From Enchytraeus crypticus (lineage: Eukaryota; Annelida; Clitellata; Enchytraeida; Enchytraeidae): 64,000 bases of DNA. The notes beneath the pieces were generated by a model. It saw only the letters and a list, made by a program, of their open reading frames with translations. It was not told the origin of the DNA and did not search any database. The position numbers and the translations under genes were made by a program. This document shows positions 34,576 to 47,045 of this stretch, piece by piece (position 1 is the first letter of the stretch; every line of letters starts with the position of its first letter). Where the stretch lies: the NCBI GenBank assembly GCA_905160935.1, contig CAJHZI010000649.1:3104001-3168000 (forward strand), written 5' to 3'.

Positions 34576-35734
34576 CCTTAGCCCCCCCCCTAGCCTCCAT
34601 AGTCTCCTCCCTACCTAGGGAGTCCTTGAAATCTATTAAGGCCGCAGCTTTTACACTTTTCATTATAAGTTACCATCAGCCCAGGGATCAACATTAATCA
34701 AGAAACTTCTGAGTGAATGTGCCATGAAAAACTCAATCAATCAACTAATCTATAAGAATTTAACGTCCAATTCTGCTGCTTCATCAGACACCAACGCATC
34801 ATACGAGGACAACTGAGTAGGTCTGTATTTTGTAAGCTAACTGAAATAATTAATACTTTATTTATTTAGAATTTAAATGAACTTGAGCACAATTAAAAAT
34901 TAAATATTCACTACCGGAAACAAATAGAGACATACATTTGGTAACATATAAACAAAGTAAATTAGACAAATTAGAGATAATAAGCATGGATGATGAAAAA
35001 AGCATTAAACTGTAAAAAACAAAAAGATTACAGATCAACCAGAACAAAAAACCAAAGATTTGTAAAACAAAAAATGCACTAAAATTAAAGAAGGATTCAA
35101 ACAAAAGTACAGGCAAGACTAATGTTAGGCGACATAACTCCTGAACGATCAGAGGTTATTGACAGGAAGACATTGTGTAACTCTAAATATAGGAAATCAC
35201 CTATAAGTGTCGATTATAAATGCAGTTTGTACATTTTGTTAGAAACTGATTCAGTACCGCAGGTCTTGATTTCACTGGGATATCATCATCAATGGAGTTG
35301 AAAAAAGTGTGTTTGGATTTTTGTAACGGGTAGGCCTAGGCCTAATTATGGCAGTTTTAATACGTGTAAAAAGCTGATCCTATACTATAATACAGCATAC
35401 CCAATATGCTAGTGTGCTACTGTCATCCATAAGTTGGAGAATAACAACATCGATCACTAGTATGGCAGATCCCAGTTTTCGTACTTAGATTGTTTATGGT
35501 CCATGTCTACGAAAAAGATGTACTATGTCGGGTATGCCCTCAGCCTAAATTTTAACGTAGGCTTATAGCCTTTAATTTGAGCAAATTGGCAATAGGGCTT
35601 GCGGTGTGGATATCCATTTCCCTATTGCTTTGTCGCCTGTAAGCTGTTGGTTATTAACTTTATACTAACATTTTATTTTCAGTATCTATAGTAGGCATAT
35701 GCACGAGCATATACATGTAAATGCACATAACGAC

Positions 35735-35905
35735 AACAACAACAATTAGAGTGCTACAGTCATCAATGACAACATCGAGCACTATTGAGACAAAATCAAG
35801 CCGGCGAGCAAAAAAGAAGGTCCAAAAACGGTGCAAATTCCAAAATCCAGAAATTCAGTCCAAAGTAAAGGGAGTTAAAGAAAAGGTGGTTTAACAACAA
35901 TTAAC
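35735..35905 (-). mobile_element. Dispersed repeat family D, copy 2
   Basis: (CAA)n head, ATTAGAGTGCTACAGTCATC, AATGACAACATCGAGCACTA, AATCAAGCCGGCGAGCAAAA, TCCAAAATCCAGAAATTCAG and GGGAGTTAAAGAAAAGGTGG. It matches 57728-57880 along its whole length. No coding content; likely a retroelement 3' end, the 5'-3' sense being inferred from the (GTT)n tail on the minus strand. Confidence 0.65.
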
Positions 35906-36591
35906 AACGCTAATTAAAAAGGATGTATTAGCTAAATTAAATAAAACATGCATATGGCGTTAAAATTTCCGGGGAAGTGGGGGCTCGACTTCCCACCTCC
36001 TTTTTCGTGTCCATGCAAGTTTACGTGAGCAATATTCATAGATCTTTAAAATAGGGTTTTCTTTATTCTATGGCATATTAGCCTATGTATGTTAAAATCC
36101 AGGTGCATTGAAAGCAATTATAAGGAGAAGTGCTCTCAATTAATCCTCGAACTCTGTTTTGGAGAACTTAAAGATTTTAAAATAAGGATTTTCACAATTG
36201 TCATGTGATATTAAATGATATAAAAAATGCGATTAATTCACAACAAAGTAATTATTTATTCTTGCAGACTTCAGAAATATGGTTTGAAGAAAAAGTGTGG
36301 GCTCGTCTTCGGAAGTGTCAATTACTATAAATATGAGCGAAACATAAAATTCTAGTAAGCATTCTATTTTCGACTTAATGGCGTAGATTTACAATTTTGC
36401 AATGCAACAACTGGCGAGATTTGGTAAAAATGAAACTCTTAAATAATAAAATAAATCGAAAACTTAAGAACTGAAAAAAGTGTTTTGTTTATATTTACGT
36501 TTTCATTAAATACAACGTGATTTGGATTTACTAAATTTCTTTTTAAAATTATCAAAATTGCGTTGTTCTTCTAGATAACAGATTAAGTAGG

Positions 36592-39500
36592 ATGAAAGTC
36601 AAAGTTCTTTCTCGTAATCCGGATGATTACTTACGTGAAACAAAGAACGATATTCATATTGGTAATACATTAATTTTTTTATTTTGTTAAGTGAATACTA
36701 TAAATTGTATATAAATTAGGTTTTAGACCAAATAGAATTACAATATGGCTAACTTTTCTACAGTAGTCTTTTAATGTAAAATATAATTTCTAATGTGAGT
36801 TTTTTGGTAATTTATGATTTATTTCAGTAAAACTAGGAAGGATTATTGGGATCGTCTTTCAGTGTTCTTGTAAGTGGTTGGTTAAACTTACATCTTCCTA
36901 ATCCATTTCACTCTTCGTGAATTGCATTTCATGGATCAACAAGTTAATCACTCCTCAAAAGTCTATGCATAATCTCACTTTAATGTAGCTTATAGCTTGG
37001 AGCTAGGAAAAATTTAGCTTTTGAGATATTTCCCTTAGCCTTCCTCATTTTAAACTTAGTCGCATATTATGATACAGGCAGTCTACCGTTGATCTGAGCT
37101 TTATATTATGTTTACTGTGTGTAATATATGCTCATACAACATTCTCAGTATTATTGTAATTTTTTGTATATCCTATTCAGAGCCGCGGAACTATGATCCA
37201 AATCTACATCCAATGGAGTCTGCGCGAGAGTACCAGAGAGCTCTTAATGCCGCAAAGCTACAGAAAGTGTTCGCTAAGCCATTCCTAACATCACTGGATG
37301 GACATAGGGATGTGGTTAGCTGTATGTGTAAACACCCAAAGCAATTATCTGTCATTTTATCGGGAGCTGCAGACGGAGAGGTTGTAATGTTAACTGCAAA
37401 TGCTTATTTTAAATATATATCTGATTGATACTTACGCTAATTTTTAACTTTAAATATTTTTAGTTTTCGCAATTCAAAGGTGACATTTTGACAAGAACTA
37501 TGCATTAGTTTTTCTACAAATCAGTTTTGAAAATCTATCATTGAAAGCAATAATTAGTATTAAAATATTTTTTTTATGACTCTAATGAACATCATAGATA
37601 AAAGGTTCGTAGAATTCAGAAAACCTTTACGAAGACATTGTGTTCTGATTTTCGAATTGATCACATGCTTACCTGCAAAACAGGATGCCATTGTTTTCGG
37701 ACACCATTTGAATTATCTCTGAAAATATTCAAGTTTGAGATATGGATTCATACATTATACTTAGCTTTAGCTTAGATTTAAGATGAGATACATTGTTAAT
37801 GATTACTCATATGTGGATATGAAAAGGAAAGTGGAAGACAGAGAACAGTGGAGGCGTTATATACCATGGACCTGCCGGCAATGAGAGAGAGATATTGTTA
37901 AAGGATATATATTGGCACCCCTCCAAAAAGAAGCAAAACAACTAATAAAACAATTTCTAAAACATGTTCTTCCTCATTCTGGTACCGCTAAAAATCTTGA
38001 AGTTATATTTGATGAAAATCTTAGTTTTTAGTCTCACATCTTGTTTGTGTGTCATTCTTCTAAATTCTTTTAAATTTGTCAGGCAGACAAGTTCATCCTT
38101 TAGTATAAAGTAGGTAATATTCTAAGGGTTACTGTCTTCTCTTGGCTGTATGCACATGCCGAAAATTCTGTAGCACAAGTTGGTTTCAAGCCCTCCAGAC
38201 TTCAATTTCACTCTCTTCCTTTCTTTGCAATATTCATAATCTTCACCTGTGTATCAGTGCATAAAGTATAAAATTACTCTGTTAACTTTCAAAACTATGC
38301 CCCTTTGGCAAATTACTACATATCCTCATTAAAATAATTATATTAAATAAGTAATTTAATAATTATATCATCCCTTTGGCAAAAAACCTTCATATCTAAA
38401 GTTTTTTTTCTATCATCCTGTAGTTTACTTCATTCCGCCGATGCGAAACTCTCATCATTAGGCAGACGTTCCTTCTATTTTACAACTCAAGGAGCCTGGA
38501 AGTCTTTACGTCTTACTCTTCGCTCTTGTTCTTCTCTTTCAACAGTCTCTGGCAGGCTTATGACACTCCTCTTCCCTCCGTACTTATCTTACCATCTTGT
38601 GATCACGGGACCAGCATCTTTTACGACCTTACTTACCTTCAGACATACATGTGTATTTGCAATTTGGTGTGAGTGAATTTGTCTGTAGTGATGTGTGCTG
38701 TGGGGACGTCCCTGACATTTTCCCTGGATGAGAAAATGAACATTAAACCTGTATTTTTTTATTTCTATTATTATTAGTAGTAGTATAGCAAGCTAAGAAA
38801 TCTGTTTTCCTAAATTTCATCTCTATATTTTGCTGAATTTCTGAGAAAAGAACTTTAAATGGATTTAAAGTGAACTTCATGTACTCACTTATGTACATGT
38901 GGACTGTGTGTGCAGATAAAACTGTGGAATCTCACTCAGAGGAAATGCATAAAGGGCTTCACAGCTCATGAAGGTAACGTTAGAGGTATTTGCTTCAACA
39001 GACAGGGCGGATATTATTTCTCGGTTTGTACTACCTTTTTATATGCGACTAACCTGTGTTGTGAATAGACTACCTTATAACTATTGATACCTTTAAACTG
39101 ATATATATACTATCTCTTTTGTGTACCCTCAGTGACAGTTCACAATTCGTAATATTTAATGCTCAGTCTTGTATCAAGTTCATTAGTATATAATTTATTG
39201 ATCAACAAGTTGACTTCATGACCAGAGCTCTATCGTTGTAATGCACAACATACTACTTGCAAGCTTTACCAAATTCTCAATTAATTTATAATTTCCTAGA
39301 GCCCAATATGGGATATAAAGTTACCCAGCTGTAGAACTAATAAGGTCTTTATGTATACCCAGCTGTAGACCTAATAAGGTCTGTATGTATACCCAGCTGT
39401 AGACCTAGTAAGGAGCTTAAATATGCATATTGATTAATCACTTACAAGCTTCTTAAAATGTAAGTAATTTGATCAGTTTGAACTGCAAGGTTTATTTTGT

Positions 39501-42500
39501 GATTTTATTTCATCTATTTAGACAAGGGCTCTTTGTATTAAAACAGCCTAAGCTGTGGTATTTTGGAATTTTGCATTAATTATGTTTTTAGATCTATTGC
39601 ATTTATTTTTCCATTCTTTTATCAATTGCTGCGTTGTTTTGTGCAGTGTGGTAACGATAACATAATAAAGCAATGGAGGTGTGATGCTGAGGACCCAACT
39701 GCCGAAGAGTTTGACGAACCAATGAATACTATTCTAGGAAAGGTTTCTTTCTCTTTCATTGAATGAACCACTGGCTCAGAAAATAGCTGTTTAATTATAC
39801 ACGATTTTCAATGTTTGTAGCACCTGTATTTATTGCATGGTGAAGACGTCTGCAGTGCTGTTGAAATTTTGTAGCATACTTTTATACTGAGAATATTTGA
39901 AAATTGTTGCTTTTATTTTTAACTCTTAATTTGACGCTATTTTATATTTAGCTGAAATCTCTTTGAAATCTCTCACTTAAATGTCTGATTGTAGTTTTTT
40001 TCTTTACTGCATATTTTAAAATGCAAATTACTTTGTGAAGTATAACTGGCATATATCTGAATATTTAAAGAGTCATTATGTATTTATTTAGACCTGACTA
40101 CAGACAGAGTAGGTTTTGCACTCTGTCGCTAATCAGAACTCCTTGTTTCAAATTTATTTCAGTAATTGCGTAATGTGACGTTTTTATTACAGTCGCCATT
40201 CTACGGCATAGACCATCACTGGACTGAGAACATGTTTGCGACGTGCGGCTCCCAAGTGGAGATCTGGCATGAGGACAGAGCGGAACCAATGAGAACCTTC
40301 CAGTGGGGAGTGGACAGCGTCAGTTCTATCCACTTCAATCCTGTCGAGGTTTCTATTTCTTCTTTCTGTCTGGATATTTATTAACTCGTAACCTGTGCAC
40401 TAAGAAGCGTTACTATCGACGAGTCGGCGATATTGTAACTTTTCTTAATTTATTCTAAACCTAAATAGAGATGATTTCTGTGACATCATTGGTTACATTT
40501 AAGCGACTTTGTCATCTTTAATTTAATCAGGTAGTCACGATTTAGTTGTTCAGATACCTAGATTTTCTATCATTATGCCAACTGTTTTTTTTTGCATTGC
40601 TGGAATATTTTCAGTAGTGGAGAATACCTAACTAATCTCTTCATCATCTTTATTATTTTCATACTTAGTAGGATAGATTAGCATAAATATTTTTAATAAG
40701 CGTCTTGAAGTACTACTTCAATGTAGGAATAATGTTACTTTTGTTAATTACATATAATTACTAACTATAGTAATTGAACTGTGCTATTTTTGAATTTTAA
40801 TCAATCACGTTATCTCACTGTAACCAGTCTGTTTATAAATATTTACTGAGTGGGCCAATATGAAACAGATGTTGATTCTTTTATTAATTATACTTCTGGT
40901 CAATTGGTTATAAGTGTGAAGTGCTTTTATATAATATAATAGCTTATTTTACTTATAGCTCTGTACATGTACTGTTACTATTGTGTAATAGCTTATAGAT
41001 CAATGCCGTTTTTTTCGTACAATAGCTTAGAGCTCAGTAATGTTATTATTATTCAGGTAAATCTCGTGGGTGCAACGGGGTCTGATAGAAGTATACTGTT
41101 GTACGATATCCGCGGTTCTACTCCTCTCCGCAAGGTTTGTAAATGGCAGAAAATTAATAAAATACATAAATAAAGAGAAGTAAATAAAGTAGTGCAAATA
41201 TTTTATAGAGATTTTATGATGCTGCTGCGGCAAAACTTTGACGACAACTCTTGTTTGTAGACAATTAAAATTACTTTTTTCAGGAACGTTATTTAGATGT
41301 GACAAGGACAGAATATTGTGATGAGATATACTTGTTAGGTTGATAAGTGTCATCTCATAAATTAGCTGCAAAATTTTAATTTTTGATTTTGACCTGCTGT
41401 CTTTCAGAACGAGTATGTAGAATGTGAATATATGGGTTATGTGAATATATTTGTGGTTTTCAATTATCCTAAACCATTAAGAGCATCTAAATCAAATTTT
41501 TATGATTTACTTTAGTAAGATCAACATTTTTATTATTTATGGAAAAATGCACAATTGCACATATATATAGACTTAATTATGACTTGTTGGAGCTGATGTT
41601 TTTATAACTTACAAGTTTTTATAAAAAATGAATAACTCTCTTAATAACTCAATGTAGTACTGTTAAATCTAAACTTGATGACTGGATTGTTGTTTACTTT
41701 ATGATCAGGTTGTACTAAAGATGAGGTCCAATGCTCTGGCTTGGAATCCCATGGAAGCGTTTCACTTCACTGTCGCTAATGAAGACTACAAGTGAGCTAT
41801 TTTCTAATAACTCTTTTCCGATTAGAGATTCAGTTAAATTTATTGATGTACGAATATAGAACGATATTTATACCAATTTTCATACTAAATCTCGTAATTT
41901 TCGAGACAGTTTAGAGAAGTTTATTTTAAACTAACGAAGTTGCTATTTAATATAATTAATTACAATGAAAACAAGTAGTTGAAACTGTTAAAGTCGTTGC
42001 CTTTGTAGGTGATAAAAGTAAAAATAATGCATTCTGAGTATGATTGCTAATTACTGGAATAAATGATTTTCTTGGTAGCAATAAATTTAGCTTACATATG
42101 TGTAAAATTTATATCCTATATTCCCAAAACTGAATGAATTATTTGCAGATTTTTGTATGCATATGTAAAGGGTTACTTAACTGTTTAATTAACTTAAACA
42201 ATGACTTCTATAACTGTTCTGCATAGGAATATTTTCTATTTTGTTCATAATTTTATTCACATTTTACTTTTCAGTCTGTACACTTTTGACATGCGCAAGT
42301 TATCCGCTCCTATGAATGTTCACATGAATCATGTGCTTGCTGGTGAGTAGATTTATATTCTGTAAGGTCGAACAGTCTATTTGTATATTCTGGCACTATA
42401 TTTACAGTATTGTAACATACATAGCTGTATTAAAAATAACAAATAAGCATTATTAAATTGTCTACCTCAAAAGGGTCAAAACTTTGTGCGGTGATGCGAT

Positions 42501-44635
42501 AAATATTTGTAATGTCTAATAAAAGTCAGTTCACTAATTACAAAATTTTCTATTACACTTTTTCTAAAATAATTATCAAAACTAAACATGTATACAAAAA
42601 TAAAGTAAACATCAGAGTGCGTAAAGGAAAATCAATTATGTATCTAGTGCGCTGGCTTGCATATTATTTGCTTATTCGAATTTTATTCTTTATTTTCTTA
42701 ACGTTTTACTTTTTTAGTGGTATTACATGTAATTACTTGACGATATTAACAAAATGAAGAAGCTATAGAATTGTGTTCAGGAATTTCATTTTGTATGAGT
42801 CCAATGTGAAGCTTAAATTTTGGTTTTGCGATTATGTTAATTATTATATAGAAGTGAAGTCAAAACTGACTAGTTTAAAATCAGATCACAGTTATTAATT
42901 TTATGACTCACTGAAGTATTTTATAATATTTCAGTGCTTGATGTTGACTATTCACCCACGGGCAAACAGTTTGTGTCAGGCAGCTATGACAGGACTATCA
43001 GGATATTTGATGTCAACAAAGGGCACAGCAGGTTTGTTGCTTTCGATATAATATATGTCTATATATTATTGCTGGTTGATGATTTGATTGTATATTACTG
43101 ATATAGATAATTTTCAGCGCTTAGTTATTTAAAATGTTAACAGTATGATTTATTTACTAGTAGAAAATTATCATCATCATCTTCCCTTGAATCCCAGTTC
43201 AACCAGGGTCGGGATACGAATAGATTGTCTCAAATCCTCTCTGTGCTACATCACATCTTCAGTCAATCCCCTATGTGAGGCTTTTCCATTCGTTAAAATT
43301 TTTGTAGCAATTTCTGGAGCCTGGGCGCTCACCAACCGAATGCCTTTCTGACGTCGGTATTTACTTGTAGAAAATAAAACCTAATAATTACAAGTGATGT
43401 AACTTAGTGATTATATGCTACCCAGTTTAGCCATTTCTTGCACATTGCATGTTTTTTTTGCTATTCAATTGTAAAGTCATAAATTGTGAAGTTATAAAAT
43501 CGATTTCGCATTCTTATCAAAATAATTTGATTATATTATACGAATATTGAAATTTAGTCGCAATTTACAATTTTTAAGATAAATTTTTCTTAATTTAGTT
43601 TAAAAAATGCAACTTTTAATAATTAATTATTCATCATCATAATCTTCCCTTGAATCCAGTTTAGCAAGTGTCAGGATACAAATAATTAATTATTGTTACT
43701 TTAAATAGAAATTGATCACTGTTAGGAAATCATTAAGGCGATTCTGCATTTTATTTTTTAGTGAAGTGTACCACACGAAGAGAATGCAGAGAGTTACCGG
43801 TGTGATTTGGTCATGTGACCACAACTACATCCTCTCTGCGAGTGATGAAATGAATCTACGCCTCTGGAAGGCCGATGCATCCAAGAAGCTTGGCGTGGTA
43901 TGTACCGCTGCCTCTGCTTCATACTTTAACTGAATCATCATTTTTTGTACTTCGATTTGACAATTAAATCTATACAAATTATTGGTATACCAACGCTATA
44001 TTGAAGATAATTATAATAGATGTTAATCACTGTAGTATAATGATTCATGCTTAATTGGAATTATGACACCTTATCAATACTTTAGCATATTATCTGAAAC
44101 GCTTGGCGTGTATCATTTTCTTGTGACTGTGGTTTGTTTGTAGCATTATTCTGCGACAAACAAATTACACAAATTAGATTAAATTTATAAAATAATAATA
44201 TTAATAATGCAATAATTTGATCAAATAATAATGCAATAATTTGACTAAATAATTCGACAAATTATCTTTACAAAAATCAGAACCTACTTTAGCGTGTTCC
44301 TAAAATATTACTAATAGTGATTTTAACATTATTTTGGTGTAAAGTTAATGTGACAAAAAGTATTGTAACTATTGCTCTAACAGCTTCGACCCAGGGAGAA
44401 GGTAGCGTTCAACTACGGGTCCAAGTTAAAGGAGAAATACCGCAGTCATCCAGAGGTGCGCAGAATTCTCGACCATCGTCATCTGCCAAAATCAATTTAC
44501 GCAGCTACAAAGGTTCAGCGAGTGAGCAGAGCTGCCGCCAGTAGGAGAGAGGCGAATAGGAGGGCTCACAGCAGACCAGGGGCCGTGCCTCATATTCCTG
44601 AGCGCAAGAAACACATTGAGGAGGAAATGGAGTAA
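36592..44635 (+). CDS. DCAF13 (WDSOF1/Sof1): SSU processome WD40 protein, complete
   Basis: Nucleolar U3 snoRNP protein needed for 18S rRNA processing; in animals also a CUL4-DDB1 substrate receptor. Coding exons: 36592-36661, 37181-37380, 38916-39023, 39647-39742, 40193-40348, 41057-41134, 41709-41791, 42275-42342, 42935-43031, 43762-43897, 44384-44635. Phases agree throughout, giving 447 residues; human DCAF13 has about 445. It starts MKVKVLSRNPDDYLRETK, followed by NYDPNLHPMESAREYQRALN. WD40 repeats span about 65-355 (SLDGHRDVVS, IKLWNL, YDIRGSTPLRK, ANEDYNLYTFDMR, VLDVDYSPTGKQFVSGSYD, SDEMNLRLWKADASKKLGV). A basic Sof1 C-terminal domain follows (365-447, LRPREKVAFNYGSKLKEKYR, HRHLPKSIY). 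Six of ten donors begin GTT. Exon 2 could alternatively end at 37383. Poly(A) signal candidate: 45030. LINE debris lies in intron 2. Confidence 0.97.
37805..38765 (+). mobile_element. LINE debris in DCAF13 intron 2
   Basis: Two joined fragments. 37805-37895 is an RTE-like 3' end (GTGGATATGAAAAGGAAAGT, TATACCATGGACCTGCC) matching 48003-48075. 37960-38765 is a degenerate L2-like LINE: KNLEVIFDENLSF and LLTFKTMPLW-like RT C-terminal remnants, then TGGGGACGTCCCTGACATTT, a GAGAAAATGAACATTAAACC tail and ATT/AGT repeats. Confidence 0.7.
39323..39413 (+). repeat. 34-bp tandem repeat, ~2.7 copies
   Basis: ACCCAGCTGTAGAACTAATA / ACCCAGCTGTAGACCTAATA / ACCCAGCTGTAGACCTAGTA at 39323, 39357 and 39391, in DCAF13 intron 3. 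Confidence 0.95.
43170..43355 (+). mobile_element. ATC-headed repeat family C, copy 3
   Basis: (ATC)n head, CTTGAATCCCAGTTCAACCA, GGGTCGGGATACGAATAGAT, CAGTCAATCCCCTATG, CAATTTCTGGAGCCTGGGCG, CTCACCAACCGAATGCC. Lies in DCAF13 intron 9. A short fragment of the same head lies at 43628-43685. Confidence 0.8.
43628..43685 (+). mobile_element. ATC-headed repeat family C, short fragment
   Basis: ATC-rich head followed by TTCCCTTGAATCCAGTTTAG and GTGTCAGGATACAAATA, the first ~55 bases of family C, then truncated. Same intron and orientation as copy 3. Confidence 0.6.
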
Positions 44636-45029
44636 TCGTCGAGTTGTTGTTTATCCTAATGGCCGTAGGATAATGTTGAATAATGTTGCATATAACAGTT
44701 GCTGATATTGTATATATTGGTTACTTTAATTTTATAAATGATTATTAATAATATAAATATTAGCAATTACTGTTAATTTTAAACAGTTATAGTGATTGGT
44801 TACAGCAATGTCTTTAGTATTTATAATTTATAATAATGTAGTGTATGAAATAGTTATATAGTTTTATTTATAATATGTAACAGTTATAATAAGTAATAAT
44901 TAAAATATTGGCTTGATAATAATTAAAATATTGAGCTTTTAAATGTAATATGGTAATGCTATATCCTTTTTTAAATAATTAAAAATAATTAAATGTAATA
45001 TGGTAATAATTATAATTTTTGTTACTACA

Positions 45030-45035
45030 AATAAA
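45030..45035 (+). terminator. Candidate poly(A) signal of DCAF13
   Basis: AATAAA about 395 bases after the stop codon. It is the first canonical hexamer I noticed downstream. Confidence 0.4.
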
Positions 45036-46507
45036 AGCAAATCAAATAGCATTGCTATGAATCTTTTTTAACTGTAGCGATAATTGTAATGATTGTCGTT
45101 AATAATATTGTCATTTTGCTTTTAATCTACATTGATTTCAGTGACTGAAATATTAATAATAACTTCATTCGTTCAGAATCTAAACGATTGTTAATGTTTA
45201 CAGTTGCAGGTAACAGTCATAAATTATAATCAATTTGAAAGCTATATTCAATCTATAAAGGCAACTAGAGTATTCTTAATAGAGTTCATCGCTCGGATTT
45301 ATATTCTTCCAATTAATGCTTTAGAACATTTATGCGAAATATGAATCAGTTGTAAAATATTGTTCATATTGGATTAAACAATTTTGCATTCGCTTGATTG
45401 GAATATGAAGGCGGATAAAAGCTTTGTTGGATATAGTATCCCTATAAAGAGTTTAATTAAGCTAACTCATTTCGAGAGTATTTTTGTCAAAGTCTACTGT
45501 TGAGTACACGGGTGAGCTCTGCATTGTTGACAAACACTGATTCCACCAGAAGAGTGTTGCTTAAGAAAATTCATTTCTCTCTTAAATGAAAAATTATTTC
45601 CATTTGTATTCTACACTCACGGCTCTTAGAACATATAACAACAGTACGTTATGCGCAATTTTAAGTGGATCCATCTCACTAACATAACATATATAAGTAA
45701 TTGTAGACATCTAAATTGATCTAAAACTAATTCTTATGTTTATTTATTTACAAAACTTTCAACGTAGAGCTTCAATTAGTCTTAGAATTCTCGAGATAGT
45801 GTCGGGGCATTCAACTCCACCCCCGTCTCTGTTTTCCTGTTCATGTTAAAAATGAGTGAAATATTACACTTTCTTGTAAAGTTTGGTCTCATGAACTCTC
45901 TAAACCCCTCACCCTAACTCACTTTAGAACATGCTCTAACATGTCATTTATTTACCTTCACCACGCACGCCCAGTCACACGTCTAAATATTTCTAGTTGC
46001 ACGGCAAATTACGACGAGTCGCCTTATGGTGCTGCTGAAATTTCCATGTAAGTTTCTAGAGGTGTTCCGGTGTGATCGGATTCCGGCACTTCTTGCAAAT
46101 CCGGTTCCGGAAAATGCTAAATCCGACCGGTTTTTTTAACCGGATTTGGCAATCATTTTAATATAAAGAGTAATAAATTTATATTTCAAAATGTGCTGAA
46201 AATTTACCTCAAAGAAGAAGAAAATAAGACTTAATGATGGTTGTTTGAATGTAAGCCTATTATATTAAAATCTACAGAATTTGAGCAAAAAACAGTGAAG
46301 CCGATATTTAAACTCTGGCTTTGCATATTTCGCTATTTTCATACAAGTAGGCCTATTTGTATGAAGAATATAGCGCTGGATTCACCGATTTCTAGAAATA
46401 TTAGTTGAATATAAATTTTATAAAACTTTATATCCCCTCATTCTAGCACAAATCCCCACTTCTGTTGACAGTTATTGCTAGTATGGGAAGAACCGTGTTT
46501 TTGTTGT

Positions 46508-46620
46508 GCTGGAACCGGTGGCGATGTCAGTTAGACTGTCGCTGCGGATGTGCTGGGTTCAGATCCTGGGCTCGACTGTCACTGATGTCTCTTTCGAAAG
46601 ATGAAACTGACATTAAAAAT
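46508..46620 (+). mobile_element. SINE family A, copy 3
   Basis: GCTGGAACCGGTGGCGATGT head, B box GGTTCAGATCC, GGGCTCGACTGTCACTGATG and a TTTCGAAAGATGAAACTGAC tail. A few deletions relative to the other copies. Confidence 0.75.
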
Positions 46621-47045
46621 GTCTATTAGCGTTTTGATTAAATATGTACCAAAGGAATATTTAGCATAAGTAGATAGATGGCTACGGATGGGGATATAAA
46701 ATACTTCCCTTGCAAGTGGCCAACACTTTCGATTAGACCGTAACTATGAACGATAGCAGATTGTTCCCATTCGTGCAATAATTGACAAATACAATTTCAA
46801 TAACATTTCTAGAATTGCGCTTCCAGTTACAGAAATACTGCCGAAGGTTGCCGATCAGCGCGCTGATTGGCTGGCACTGAAAGCTGCAAGGTTATCGACA
46901 GCGCAGCTGGGAGGCAGCAATCAATAAAGTGTCATCTGCCTGCTTGCTTCTCGATACATGGAATTTTTATGTAATTTGAGGCCTATAACATAGTAAAGTA
47001 TAATTTATTTTTCGTTACAAGTTTTACAAAGGATCTACCAGCGTC

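Larger units (their letters stand above)
33603..36591. other. Intergenic region between channel and DCAF13
   Basis: Contains a C-run and (AT)n tract (33899-33910; 34078-34143), a possible poly(A) signal AATAAA (34149-34154) for the upstream channel, a 12-bp hairpin (34543-34575) and a family D repeat (35735-35905). No gene seen. Confidence 0.5.
44636..47045. other. Intergenic region between DCAF13 and RPLP1
   Basis: Candidate DCAF13 poly(A) signal AATAAA at 45030-45035. A possible hAT-type terminus near 46056-46150, a SINE (46508) and unremarkable AT-rich sequence. Nothing in it looks coding. Confidence 0.5.

Noticed and set aside
37381-37428. Extension of the DCAF13 exon 2 frame
   Set aside because: Homology to the WD40 protein continues at 38916; the extension is intron.
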